A stretch of DNA of 64,000 nucleotides from Flavobacterium flavigenum (GTDB lineage: Bacteria; Bacteroidota; Bacteroidia; Flavobacteriales; Flavobacteriaceae), in assembly GCF_027111255.2 (NCBI RefSeq), contig NZ_CP114285.2:4278001-4342000 (forward strand), read 5' to 3'. The position numbers and the translations under genes were made by a program. Shown here piece after piece: positions 35,554 through 44,411 of the stretch (positions are counted from its first letter, which is position 1; the number at the start of each line of letters is the position of its first letter). The notes beneath the pieces were generated by a model, which saw nothing but the letters and a program-made list of their open reading frames with translations, did no database searches and was not told the DNA's origin.

Positions 35554-36555
35554 TTAAGATGCAAATTTATAGGTATTGATATAAGGAGTTTCTCTGTTAA
35601 TAACTGCGAAAACTCTACTTATAAGTTTGCATCTAATGTTGTTTAATACCAGCATTGAATTTTTACCTTCCACTTTTTTCTTATTGTAATATTCCTTTAA
35701 TTGAGAATCGTATTTTAATGTTGTCATAGCGCACATTTGCAATAATGACTTCATTTTTTTATCTGCCATATGATTTACTCTTGTCCTTCCTTTTACACTG
35801 GAGCCTGAACTATGTTCAAAGGGCGCAACACCTGAATAACACGCAAATTGTCTCCAAGTTTTAAAAGCGGTAAATCCTTTTGTAGCAATAATCAAATACA
35901 CACTGGTTTGTTCTCCCAATCCAGGAATTGATCTGATAAGTTGAGATTGTTTATTTAATTGATCGTTTGCTTTAATGACTTCTTTAATTTTTGATTCAAT
36001 TTTGTGTATTGAAATTTTAATAGATTTTACAAGAGTTTGGTTAATTTGTGATACTTCCTTAAAAACTATTTTTTTTGTGAATTCCTTACTTTCCTTTGTC
36101 GCTTGTATAAGCATTAAAGCCTTTACCATTTTTTCTCTTTCAGTATAAAGCATTTTTAGTTTTTGAATATCTAGGCTCGCAAAGGTGTAAAGTTTTAATT
36201 TATCGATGTTTCTATAGCTGTAGTAAGAAATATCTTTAGCATCAGTTTTATCATTTTTTCCTCTTGAAATTCCTTTTGATTTTTTTATTTCAATAGCAGG
36301 AACAATCCATAAATCTAAATTAATTTTCACTAAAACACTTGATAAATGATTAGTGTAAACACCAGTATTCTCGCAACAAAAAAGAGTACATTTTTTATCA
36401 ACTTTAGTATCCAGTTTTTTAATAAAAATCGAAATACTTTCAATATTGTTTTCTATGATAAAATGCTCTGATTTAAGAGTTAAAGAATCAAGGATGTTAA
36501 TATCCAATTTTGCTTTCGATACATCGATCCCTACATAAAATAAATACTTTTTCAT
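35554..36555 (-). CDS. IS110-family DEDD transposase/recombinase
   Basis: A 333-residue protein. The N-terminal RuvC-like DEDD domain starts YVGIDVSKAKLDINIL (first D), with CCENTGVY (E) near residue 64 and GRNDKTDAKD-like GKNDKTDAKDISYYS (last D pair) near 100. A coiled-coil linker follows. The C-terminal Tnp domain has IRSIPGLGEQTSVYL (helix-hairpin-helix), then YSGVAPFEHSSGSSVKGRTR with the catalytic serine region. The length is normal for the family and the gene looks intact. Confidence 0.93.
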   Translation of the reverse strand: MKKYLFYVGIDVSKAKLDINILDSLTLKSEHFIIENNIESISIFIKKLDTKVDKKCTLFCCENTGVYTNHLSSVLVKINLDLWIVPAIEIKKSKGISRGKNDKTDAKDISYYSYRNIDKLKLYTFASLDIQKLKMLYTEREKMVKALMLIQATKESKEFTKKIVFKEVSQINQTLVKSIKISIHKIESKIKEVIKANDQLNKQSQLIRSIPGLGEQTSVYLIIATKGFTAFKTWRQFACYSGVAPFEHSSGSSVKGRTRVNHMADKKMKSLLQMCAMTTLKYDSQLKEYYNKKKVEGKNSMLVLNNIRCKLISRVFAVINRETPYINTYKFAS

Positions 36556-36596
36556 AACTTTGAATTTAGGATAAACAAAAATGTTGAACTTCTTTA

Positions 36597-36774
36597 GGGC
36601 CTTTATTAGACCTGCATGTCTATCATTCTATTTGAAGCAATTCAACGGGATTCAAGGAGAAGGCAGAGGACTAATGCACAGCATGGTTCATAACTACAAA
36701 TGTCTAAAGTTCACCTCTGCTTTCCTTTGAATAAAATTAAAGTTTTTTATCTAATCCAAAGTAAAGGCGAATGT
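36597..36774 (-). ncRNA. Candidate IS110 bridge RNA
   Basis: The non-coding region between the element end and the recombinase start. GAAGGCAGAGG (36659-36669) pairs with CCTCTGCTTTC (36714-36724; one G-T) to enclose a 44-nt loop. On the RNA strand this loop contains ATGCTGTGCATT (complement of 36673-36684), identical to the left target sequence at 35510-35521 just before the CT core. A second folded part (36597-36656) contains ATGTCTAT (36616-36623), which equals the sequence formed across the element's joined ends (ATGT-CT-AT). The layout target loop then donor loop before the gene is that of known IS110 bridge RNAs. Confidence 0.7.
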
Positions 36775-36806
36775 CTCTGACTTCGCACTTTTTTATTCTT
36801 AATATT

Positions 36807-36840
36807 TTGTTTTCTCATTATAACCTTTTGATTATTTTTG
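36807..36840 (+). promoter_or_regulatory. Module B-like promoter after the IS110 element
   Basis: TTG (36807-36809), 23 bp, TATTTTTG (36833-36840), preceded by the right half of the split terminator (GACTTCGCAC and six T residues). It would drive the lipoprotein gene at 36906. Confidence 0.6.
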
Positions 36841-36905
36841 ATAGATATATAGCAAAAAAGGGCTCTTCTGAGAAAAGCTTTATTTATGATTAATTGTAGA
36901 TATTT

Positions 36906-37760
36906 ATGAAAAAAATTACTTGCGTAGTATTAGTTCTATTTTTGATAAATTGTACTAAAAATAATTCTGAGATTCACAATAGTGGTTTTCCCAAACTCGT
37001 AGATACATTAGCAACTGCAACATTGTATTTTTCGCCAAATTCTATACAATTGGGGGGTAGTTATATTAATAAAGTTCAAAAATTTGGTGAAGTGGTTGAC
37101 TTGCGTGACACAATAGTGCCGTATCAATATTTCATTGATTACCATTCTATGTCAGATACCATTAATAAAAATGTTACAAAACGTGACGGTCTTGAAGTAA
37201 TAATTGATACCACTTCAGAAATTACAATCAAACAATTCGAATCAGATTTTGATCTTTTTAGTAAATACATGTTGAAGGAAAAGAGTTCTAAAAAAGAAAA
37301 ATTTATCGATTCAGTATCCTATCAGGCAGTTCAAAAGTTTATAAATAAAAATCCAAAGTTATTTAAAGGAATGTCTGTTTTTGTTACAAATCCGGGCACA
37401 GAATCCGTAAGGGTCGAAGTACAGGATTGGCAGCTGATGATGATTCAGGAAGCAATGGATAAATCAGGAAAATGGAAACCTATAGAATATTGGGAATTTT
37501 CCGGATGTGGTAATAGCTATGGAGGTATTGCATTAAAACCAAACCATTTAATTGCAACTAAAATTATCAAATATTCGGGAAACTTTAAAACCAAATTGAG
37601 ATTGAAATTCTTAAATGATTCAATAGTGTACTATTCAAAACCATTTACAGGTAGTATTAATTCAAGTCAGTTTGATACAATACCAGTCGATCATCAACTC
37701 GATAAAAGAAATTTTTTGGAGCCGCGAAAACCTCGTAAAAAACTTAGAAAAATACAGTAG
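36906..37760 (+). CDS. Hypothetical lipoprotein
   Basis: A 284-residue protein. The lipoprotein signal is MKKITCVVLVLFLINC, with the lipid cysteine at 16. The mature part contains YFIDYHSMSDTINKNVTKRD, a central FKGMSVFVTNPGTESVRVEV segment, and DWQLMMIQEAMDKSGKWKPI then EYWEFSGCGNSYGG, with strands continuing to the C-terminus, which is basic (RKPRKKLRKIQ). The fold looks like an Ig-like or beta-sandwich domain. Function unknown. It is the last unit with a module B-type promoter. Confidence 0.65.
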   Translation: MKKITCVVLVLFLINCTKNNSEIHNSGFPKLVDTLATATLYFSPNSIQLGGSYINKVQKFGEVVDLRDTIVPYQYFIDYHSMSDTINKNVTKRDGLEVIIDTTSEITIKQFESDFDLFSKYMLKEKSSKKEKFIDSVSYQAVQKFINKNPKLFKGMSVFVTNPGTESVRVEVQDWQLMMIQEAMDKSGKWKPIEYWEFSGCGNSYGGIALKPNHLIATKIIKYSGNFKTKLRLKFLNDSIVYYSKPFTGSINSSQFDTIPVDHQLDKRNFLEPRKPRKKLRKIQ

Positions 37761-37843
37761 AAATTTGGTGGAAATTGATTCTATTAATATTGCGTTGTAA
37801 ATTAATTTGCTTTGTATGGTTACAAGAATAAAACTGAACATAA

Positions 37844-37981
37844 ATATTTGGAATCAGTGTTGAATCTCCGAAAATTGTGCTTCGGTCATCCTCAGAAGTG
37901 CTTTTCAATATTGAAGGCAGACCTATTGAGTACGCAGATTTCTATATCAGGGAAAACAGAATGAACTTTTTTAGTATTTAA
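37844..37981 (+). pseudogene. C-terminal remnant of a GntR-type (UTRA domain) regulator
   Basis: A start-less frame reads VESPKIVLRSSSEVLFNIEG then RPIEYADFYIRENRMNFFSI and stops at 37981. The pattern GRPIEYADFYIRENRMNFF is the conserved end of UTRA ligand-binding domains of HutC/GntR regulators. About 200 residues upstream, including the DNA-binding domain, are absent. The rest of the 37761-38220 gap is AT-rich; TACATTTG (38191-38198) could be a -7 element for the next gene. Confidence 0.5.
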
Positions 37982-38220
37982 ATCATATAATTTTTTAAAT
38001 GATGTTAAAATTTTATTTTTTTTACTTGTTTGGTGGATGTTATAAAATAGAATAGTATATTATAAATTATGAAAAGAGACGGGTTTGGTTTATATAAATT
38101 CTATCTCTTTCTTGTTTTAATACAGTTTTAAATTTTATTTTTTATAAGAAATACGCTGTCAATTTTATTTTTATTTAATAATGAATTATTTACATTTGCC
38201 TTTCAGCTATTTATAATAAA

Positions 38221-39432
38221 ATGAATAATTTTAGAAAGTATAAAGTTCAAAAAGGTGAAACAATAGAAATAATTGCAGCAAAAATAGGAATTCCAGCTGT
38301 TGAATTAAGAGCCTATCACAATCGATATTGTGAATTATCAGATTTAGTAGAATTAGGATTACCTATAAAATGGGCAGAATATATATTATTACCATCTTTA
38401 GAAACTGTTGAGAATACTAAATTATCTGAAAATAGCCCTAAAAAAGTAAAATTAGGTGACAATAATAATTTGCGTTTACTTACAGAAAATGGTTTTAAGC
38501 AAGAGTACGGAACTATAATACTATATAAACAGAATAATCAATTAATAAATAAAGTCCATTTTATATCACAAATTGAGTTTTTAAAAAAATATAATGATTT
38601 TTCTATTGTAAAATATCAGATTAATCAGGTGTATATAAACAACAAAGAGCCAGAAATGGTTATTGAACAATTAGCAGATAAAACTTCAAAAATACTCTAT
38701 CCAATAGTGATGAGTATGAATAAGAATGGCGAAATACACGAAATACTTAATATTGAAGAGATCCAAAAAAGATGGAAAATACTGAAACCTTCTATTCTTG
38801 AATATTATAAAGGTGGCGAGATTATAACCAAGTTACTCTCTTCGTTTGAAAGAAGTATTCAATCAGCATCACGATTGAAAAGAAATTTGGCAGAACATCC
38901 TTTTTACACTATCTATTTTGCACCAATATATCAAAATTACTCGCCTGATTTGTCATTTACAAATAATGATTCTGAATTAGAAACATTCCAAAGTATTGAT
39001 GAATTTCAGAGTGTAACATCAAAAATACTTGTTAGGCGTAAGGGAATTGTAAGATCGAAAGTGAATTTTGACGAAAATTTGCAATTACAAAATAAACTAC
39101 ATAGTGATACTTCCCAAAATACAGAAATCAATTTACAAAAAGAAGAATTTCAAATTGGAAAGTTAGAAGAAAAAATTCATAATAATATGGATTTTCAATA
39201 CAAACTAAACCATACTAATAACAGTATCTTCTCTATTGTTGGTTTTATAAATACAAGAAAAAATAGCAAAACAATATCTACTATTGAGTTTGAAACATAC
39301 GAAAGAGAAAAGAAAGAAGAAAAAAAGGAGGCACAAATCCGGATATCAAAAGAAATAGATTGGAACGCCGAAATCATCAATGAAAAGATGATAACGAAAC
39401 GAGGATTTTGGGACAGATTTTGGGGTAATTAA
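38221..39432 (+). CDS. LysM-domain protein of the PAAR-like locus
   Basis: A 403-residue protein. Residues ~6-57 form a LysM-like module (YKVQKGETIEIIAAKIGIPA then VELRAYHNRY, ending YILLPS). The rest is unrecognised, with a lysine/glutamate-rich stretch at 355-385 (YEREKKEEKKEAQIRISKEI). There is no signal peptide, so the LysM probably binds a protein partner or a spike rather than acting in the wall. LysM proteins next to DUF4280/PAAR-like genes occur in flavobacterial effector-export loci. First gene of a plus-strand group running to 44411. Confidence 0.7.
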   Translation: MNNFRKYKVQKGETIEIIAAKIGIPAVELRAYHNRYCELSDLVELGLPIKWAEYILLPSLETVENTKLSENSPKKVKLGDNNNLRLLTENGFKQEYGTIILYKQNNQLINKVHFISQIEFLKKYNDFSIVKYQINQVYINNKEPEMVIEQLADKTSKILYPIVMSMNKNGEIHEILNIEEIQKRWKILKPSILEYYKGGEIITKLLSSFERSIQSASRLKRNLAEHPFYTIYFAPIYQNYSPDLSFTNNDSELETFQSIDEFQSVTSKILVRRKGIVRSKVNFDENLQLQNKLHSDTSQNTEINLQKEEFQIGKLEEKIHNNMDFQYKLNHTNNSIFSIVGFINTRKNSKTISTIEFETYEREKKEEKKEAQIRISKEIDWNAEIINEKMITKRGFWDRFWGN

Positions 39433-39479
39433 CAGATGTAATAAAGTAAAGCAAATCAACTTTTAAATTTTCACATAAT

Positions 39480-39839
39480 ATGGAAGATTATATAGTCGTA
39501 GAAAGTGCTACAATACAATGCAAATATGGAAGTGTAGATTCAAGTTTTCTAAATTCAGAAGATCATGGATTTAAGATTGAGGATAAAAATCCTATACTTG
39601 ATAGCAATGTAAATATTTGCGATTTTATTTTCTGCAGTCTTCATAAAAAGGCATGTGAATTTGAGACATTAGAAAAAAAATGGCTAAATAACGCAAATAG
39701 TGGAACCACAGAAGGAAAATACATTACGACAAAATCAGTATTGATTTGCAAACAAGGTGGGCTTATATCAATTGTCAATGCCGGACAAGACTGTTTAATC
39801 GAACAGGCTGGAATGTTGAAAATTGTAGATCCTGAATAG
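39480..39839 (+). CDS. DUF4280/PAAR-like protein 1
   Basis: A 119-residue protein with the layout of PAAR-like DUF4280 proteins: an N-terminal strand with ATIQCKYGS, a middle with CDFIFCSLHKKACEFETLEK, then TTKSVLICKQGGLISIVNAG. Cysteines are regularly placed and could bind a metal at a spike tip. Such proteins cap export spikes and carry effectors. It is a shorter paralogue of the following gene. Confidence 0.65.
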   Translation: MEDYIVVESATIQCKYGSVDSSFLNSEDHGFKIEDKNPILDSNVNICDFIFCSLHKKACEFETLEKKWLNNANSGTTEGKYITTKSVLICKQGGLISIVNAGQDCLIEQAGMLKIVDPE

Positions 39840-39886
39840 TTTAATTTTTGCATAAAATAAATTTATTAATCATCAAAACTTTAATA

Positions 39887-40354
39887 ATGAGTGAAGTACA
39901 TTTAGTTTGTCAAGGAGCAATTTGCAAGTGCCAATTTGGTACCGCACCAGATACTTTGAAAGTCAAAACACAAAAAAAACATTATATAAATGATTGGGAA
40001 GCAAAATCAAAATTAACAGCAACCAATAAAGATATAGGACAAACTTTTGAAAAAAACACTTTTGGAAGTTGTTCGAAAACCAACAACAGTCCTTGTTCTC
40101 CAGCAATTACTAAATGGGAAGGTTTTTATGATAAAGTTACTTTGAGCAATAGTGGCAAGCCTTTATTAGAAGATAGTAAAGCAACTTGTGCTGTAGCAGG
40201 AAGTGCATGTATTGAAATCATAAATAATGGACAAATATGTGAAGTTACCAAGCAAAACATTAAAAATTCTGATCCTGAAGTTATTAAGGTAATTAATCCG
40301 GCAATGAGTTTAAGTATTGATGAAGTTGGAGAACTGCAAATACCAAATCTGTAA
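39887..40354 (+). CDS. DUF4280/PAAR-like protein 2
   Basis: A 155-residue protein. The typical opening is SEVHLVCQGAICKCQFGTAP, then DTLKVK; later FGSCSKTNNSPCSPAITKW and LLEDSKATCAVAGSACIEII carry the remaining conserved cysteines. I chose the start at 39887 (MSEVHLV) rather than 39848, because the residues before it are not family-like and the motif begins right after it. DUF4280 domains form PAAR-like tips for contractile or type VI-like secretion. It is followed after 5 bp by the large gene, its likely cargo or partner. Confidence 0.8.
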   Translation: MSEVHLVCQGAICKCQFGTAPDTLKVKTQKKHYINDWEAKSKLTATNKDIGQTFEKNTFGSCSKTNNSPCSPAITKWEGFYDKVTLSNSGKPLLEDSKATCAVAGSACIEIINNGQICEVTKQNIKNSDPEVIKVINPAMSLSIDEVGELQIPNL

Positions 40355-40359
40355 AGAAA

Positions 40360-42933
40360 ATGAACGATAACAAATTAAATCTAATTCCAGTATTGGAAAA
40401 AGGGCAGACTTATAATGCCTCAACCGGAACCCTTATTTTAAATAATGAAGGTTCTGTTTTCGTCACTATCAAGCAGTATCAGGAGGATGAAAAAAAAATA
40501 AAAGAATTAGAAAAAAAGAAAAAAAGTTCACTTGAATTTGCCAGACAAAAATGGGAACAACATGCCAAAGAAGGATGGAGTAAAAGAAAATTAGACGAAA
40601 ATTACGACGCTAACATGCAGGATTGGGAAAAATTGAATAAAGAATCCCAAGCTATTATTGAGAAATATGAAAATATAAATTGGTGCTGGCAGTTGGTTGG
40701 TAATAAATTAGACTACAACAATTTGTCTCACAATCAATCCTTTAGTAAAGGTATTTCTCAAATACAAAGTTTAGGTAAACAAAAGGTTTCTTTCCCAGCT
40801 CTTTTAGTTGGGGGCGGAATGGCATGGCTTGAGGCGTTTCATGAAAAAGAAGGCCCCATGGGGAAAATACCAAACGGAATTTTCGTAAAAGCAAAAGGGA
40901 CACCAAAAATTTTGCGAACAGAATGGACAGATTTTAACTATCAGCCAATAAAGGAGAGTATTGGTTTTATGTCTAAAGTAATATTACATATCTATACCTC
41001 TGGAATGTATGGACAAGAAGTAGAAATAAAATTAATAGACCGTGATTTGTTTACTGGTAATGATGAGTTGAATTTCTCAGGTCAGTCAATTTTTGTTAGA
41101 GAAGTAAATGTATTAAAAGTAAAGAAAAATGATATTGGCAAGGCAGGGGTTTCTGATTTGTTAAAAAGTAAAGATAATACGACTGACAATATCCAATATA
41201 CTCAAAAAATAGAAGTAGAAGTATTAGTTGAAGCAATTTGGGAGAAGGAAGGCGGAAAAGAATTGAAAATATTTCCTATTATAAAATCAATTCAAGATGA
41301 TATTTATTTTGAAAATTTTGAGCGAAGTTATTTAAGTATTGCTAAAAATGGTTTAATTCTTACAGCTCCTAATGAAGTAAGTAATAAAGTTGCTGTAGTT
41401 GGAGCAGTAGAAACAAATGAAAGTGCTTTTCATCCTTGTAAGTATACAGCAATTGAGCTTAAAATAATTCCTGAAACCGAGAAAGAGAAAAACAGAATTA
41501 TTTTCAAAGAAAATAATATGGTTAGCCCTCTTACATACAACATACCTATTATTTGTGCAGATACCGATCACTTTAAAGATTATGAAATAGAATTAAACGA
41601 TCTTGAAACAAAAGAATGTCAATTTGATGGCAAATCTAATAATCACAAAAAAAACTCTATAAGTATATTAAAAACTCCTGAGAACTATAAAATCACCAAA
41701 AATGATGGCAAAACATTAAATTTTAAAGCAGCCTTTAATTATCATCCGAGTAATGATAATCTTGTCGAGATGACCTCTCTTAAAATGTTTGAATATATTT
41801 GGCCAGTTAGTTTGCGTGATGATAATAAGCATGCTTTAGAGTTAAGGGCTTTAACTTGTAGGCATGACAAAAGAATAAATATTATTGCCTATCCTGATGT
41901 AAAATGGGCTTTGGATTTTAGGTTTGGAATGAAAGGGCCTGAACAGTATACACATACAAATCTACCAAACTACCCAAGAAACAGTGATGAAGAGAAGGCT
42001 GAAAAAAAACCTCAATCAAGGCATAGTGATTCTTTTGAAAAAGCTAAAAAAGCAGGACGAATTAATACTTATGGAATGGAGAAAAGAGCTAATGGAATGG
42101 AGTTAGAGTTTCAATTAGTTCTTAAAGCAGAGTATAATAAGGGAGAAGAAATAGAACTCGCAGAAAAATATGCTCAAAAAATAAAAAAATTCTTGGAGTT
42201 GCTTTTGTCATTGAAAGAAGGTTTAGACACATTAACCAATATTGATAAAGTAAATTCTGGACATAAGAGCGCTGTAAAGGGGCTTGGCAAATTTTTAAAA
42301 TCACCAATTATTGGTACAATTGATTATCCTGCAATTAGCGTTGGAGCGAAGTGGCAAGCTGCAATAAAAGATGAAACAAATGAAGTTTATACTGATGGGA
42401 AAATTTTTCTAAGATTTAATCCTTTATTAAAAGGAGATATTTCATTAGATATTATAGCAGCAGCTTCTTATGTTCCTGCCTTTGGGCAGGCTGTAAAAGC
42501 AATTGAAATAGCATTAAATACGGCTGGAGCTGAATTAAACTTTTTGTTTACAATATTTGGACAAGTAAATGTAGAATTTGAATATGCACTTGCTGAAAAA
42601 GGTGGCTCTAATTTAAATTTGAATGGTGAACTTGGACTAAAATTAGCTTTGTCTGGGAAAGTTAAAGTGAATTTTAATGCTATTATTTTTAGTGTGGATG
42701 GTGAGATCCAAGCCGAAGCATATGCTGTTTCATCCATAAAGCCTAAAGCTAGCATAGGGCATGATAAGAACGGAACTTTTATAGAAGCTAAATGTGATTT
42801 TATGGGAATTAATATTGTTTGTATTATAACTGCAAAAGGTAAAAACAATCAAATACAATATAAAGACACTTATAATGTTTTTGATAGAAAAGATGATTTT
42901 GTAAAAGGTAAAACCTATTTAATAGGATCATGA
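40360..42933 (+). CDS. Large protein of the PAAR-like locus, possible effector
   Basis: An 857-residue protein without signal peptide. The N-terminus (LNLIPVLEKGQTYNASTGTL) precedes a charged coiled coil (~45-90). The middle contains beta-rich repeats with W/Y-rich motifs. The C-terminal ~250 residues hold hydrophobic and glycine-rich stretches (GDISLDIIAAASYVPAFGQA, LNGELGLKLALSGKVKVNFN) that may form a membrane or shell structure. I do not recognise a catalytic domain. It overlaps the next gene by 4 bp (ATGA). Proteins in this position in flavobacteria are candidates for spike-delivered effectors (inference). Confidence 0.6.
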   Translation: MNDNKLNLIPVLEKGQTYNASTGTLILNNEGSVFVTIKQYQEDEKKIKELEKKKKSSLEFARQKWEQHAKEGWSKRKLDENYDANMQDWEKLNKESQAIIEKYENINWCWQLVGNKLDYNNLSHNQSFSKGISQIQSLGKQKVSFPALLVGGGMAWLEAFHEKEGPMGKIPNGIFVKAKGTPKILRTEWTDFNYQPIKESIGFMSKVILHIYTSGMYGQEVEIKLIDRDLFTGNDELNFSGQSIFVREVNVLKVKKNDIGKAGVSDLLKSKDNTTDNIQYTQKIEVEVLVEAIWEKEGGKELKIFPIIKSIQDDIYFENFERSYLSIAKNGLILTAPNEVSNKVAVVGAVETNESAFHPCKYTAIELKIIPETEKEKNRIIFKENNMVSPLTYNIPIICADTDHFKDYEIELNDLETKECQFDGKSNNHKKNSISILKTPENYKITKNDGKTLNFKAAFNYHPSNDNLVEMTSLKMFEYIWPVSLRDDNKHALELRALTCRHDKRINIIAYPDVKWALDFRFGMKGPEQYTHTNLPNYPRNSDEEKAEKKPQSRHSDSFEKAKKAGRINTYGMEKRANGMELEFQLVLKAEYNKGEEIELAEKYAQKIKKFLELLLSLKEGLDTLTNIDKVNSGHKSAVKGLGKFLKSPIIGTIDYPAISVGAKWQAAIKDETNEVYTDGKIFLRFNPLLKGDISLDIIAAASYVPAFGQAVKAIEIALNTAGAELNFLFTIFGQVNVEFEYALAEKGGSNLNLNGELGLKLALSGKVKVNFNAIIFSVDGEIQAEAYAVSSIKPKASIGHDKNGTFIEAKCDFMGINIVCIITAKGKNNQIQYKDTYNVFDRKDDFVKGKTYLIGS

Positions 42934-43841
42934 AATATATAATATTCTTTTTAGCACTATTTACACACTTTGAAATTTATTCCCAAACTAATAAAACCAA
43001 CATGGAACTGACAAAAAAAGAAATTTTAGATAACGCAAAAACATACAAGATAAGACCATATTATACAATAAAATTACAAATTCAAGCTTGTGATTTTGAG
43101 TTACTGCTTAACGATATTCCAGTATTTAATTATAGTGTTAAAGGTGGTATGACAAATGAAATACCTTTAAACTGTTATATTTTAAAAAGTGGAGAACAAA
43201 ATTTAAAAATTAAATTAACACCAATTAGTAATCAGCTACAGCTTAGCCAGCAAATTGATTTATCTTTTGATGTTGGTTATAACAATATTGTTGGTGAAAA
43301 AAGTCTTGACCAATATATTCAATCAGCAAAATTTCAGTTACCTCAAGAAATAAAAGATAAAAAACTTCCTTATTTTGAAATAAAAATCCCTTTTAATGCT
43401 GATGTTCCTTGGAATTATAACTATATTCTAGAAGATGCTCAAGATTTATCTAAACAATCTGATTTATTAAACCAAACAGTAAATAATTTTTACCATATCT
43501 TAGAAACTAAAGATTCAAAAAAATATTTTGAATTAATGAAAGAAAGCCTTAAGCTCCAATCTGATGTTGAATTTATGTCAAGGAAAGAAACTGAAAAATT
43601 ATTAAATGATCTGGATCTTTCTCAAATTAAAAAATTGTATCCTTTAGAGAATTACGAAATAAAATTTTATGCTAATAACAAATTAGTGAGATTTGTAAGT
43701 AAAACCAAAGATAAGGATGGAAATCAATATCTTTATAAATACACTGTCCCTCCGCTTATAGAAGGAAAACTTGATGGGGAAGGATCTTTTAATTATCTAT
43801 TCTATCTTCCAAAAGATAAACGAGAATTAGAAGTGTTTTAA
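42930..43841 (+). CDS. Secreted hypothetical protein after the large gene
   Basis: A 303-residue protein with a signal peptide (MKYIIFFLALFTHFEIYSQ). The mature part has KLQIQACDFELLLNDIPVFN then NYSVKGGMTNEIPLNCYILK, a jelly-roll-like beta region, and a helical C-terminal half. It is translationally coupled to the 857-residue gene. A periplasmic protein coded directly after a putative effector is a candidate immunity protein, but this is inference. Confidence 0.55.
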   Translation: MKYIIFFLALFTHFEIYSQTNKTNMELTKKEILDNAKTYKIRPYYTIKLQIQACDFELLLNDIPVFNYSVKGGMTNEIPLNCYILKSGEQNLKIKLTPISNQLQLSQQIDLSFDVGYNNIVGEKSLDQYIQSAKFQLPQEIKDKKLPYFEIKIPFNADVPWNYNYILEDAQDLSKQSDLLNQTVNNFYHILETKDSKKYFELMKESLKLQSDVEFMSRKETEKLLNDLDLSQIKKLYPLENYEIKFYANNKLVRFVSKTKDKDGNQYLYKYTVPPLIEGKLDGEGSFNYLFYLPKDKRELEVF

Positions 43842-43856
43842 TTAGATATTAAAAAA

Positions 43857-44411
43857 ATGCTAAAAGAGAAAATTAAATTCGAAGAAGTTGATTTTGTAAA
43901 AAAAACATTTAATAAAAGTTTATGGAAATCATTGTTTATAATGCCTTTTATTCTCACTTTTCTGTTGCTGCCAATTTATTTTTTAATCTTCTTTATTGAC
44001 TTATCACTATTTGACAATCATCTGGACAATTTATTAACCATATATTTTATTTCTGTTTTAGGATTAGTAATTTTAAATTTTTTATATGGAAGATTTATTG
44101 TCAATAAAAGAATTACTAATCATGAAATCTATAAAATAACAGAAGATTTTATTATTCAAAGAAAAGATAATTATACTTATACTTCAGATTCCGTTTCAGA
44201 TAGTCATTATTTTAGGTTATACCTTATAAATGAAAATAATCAAAAAAAAGGAATTTATATAAATGAGGAAGATTACAAAAAAGTAAAAGAGAAACAAGTT
44301 ATAACAATTACTTATTTTGAGATAGTAAATATTATTATAAAAGCTGTTTGTAATGATCACGTGTTGGAATATTCAAGTTTTTTCTCAAGAAGAAATTGGA
44401 AATTGTGGTAA
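43857..44411 (+). CDS. Small membrane protein
   Basis: A 184-residue protein. Two membrane helices lie at about 23-45 (LFIMPFILTFLLLPIYFLIF) and 58-77 (TIYFISVLGLVILNFLYGRF), followed by a cytoplasmic-looking domain of about 105 residues with YKITEDFIIQRKDNYTYTSD. It starts 15 bp after the preceding gene and is likely the end of the same transcript. Function unknown. Confidence 0.6.
   Translation: MLKEKIKFEEVDFVKKTFNKSLWKSLFIMPFILTFLLLPIYFLIFFIDLSLFDNHLDNLLTIYFISVLGLVILNFLYGRFIVNKRITNHEIYKITEDFIIQRKDNYTYTSDSVSDSHYFRLYLINENNQKKGIYINEEDYKKVKEKQVITITYFEIVNIIIKAVCNDHVLEYSSFFSRRNWKLW

Larger units (their letters stand above)
35524..36776 (-). mobile_element. IS110-family element inserted in a module A terminator loop
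   Basis: The left junction reads GCTGTGCATTCT|ATGATAAA and the right GGCGAATGT|CT|CTGACTTCGCAC. With CT as the shared core (35522-35523 and 36775-36776), joining the flanks gives GCTGTGCATT-CT-CTGACTTCGCAC plus a T run. This is the same hairpin as the empty site at 19280-19305 (GCTGTGCATTCTTCGACTTTGC). There are no terminal inverted repeats, as normal for IS110. The element holds one DEDD recombinase gene and ~220 bases of upstream non-coding sequence. End positions are inferred from the flanks. Confidence 0.75.

Noticed and set aside
36906..37760. Retron or reverse-transcriptase unit near the IS110
   Set aside because: No YxDD motif or reverse transcriptase frame is present anywhere in the island; the structured RNA belongs to IS110.
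40360..42933. Rhs/polymorphic toxin repeats in the 857-residue protein
   Set aside because: No YD repeats or the PxxxxDPxG Rhs core motif are visible.
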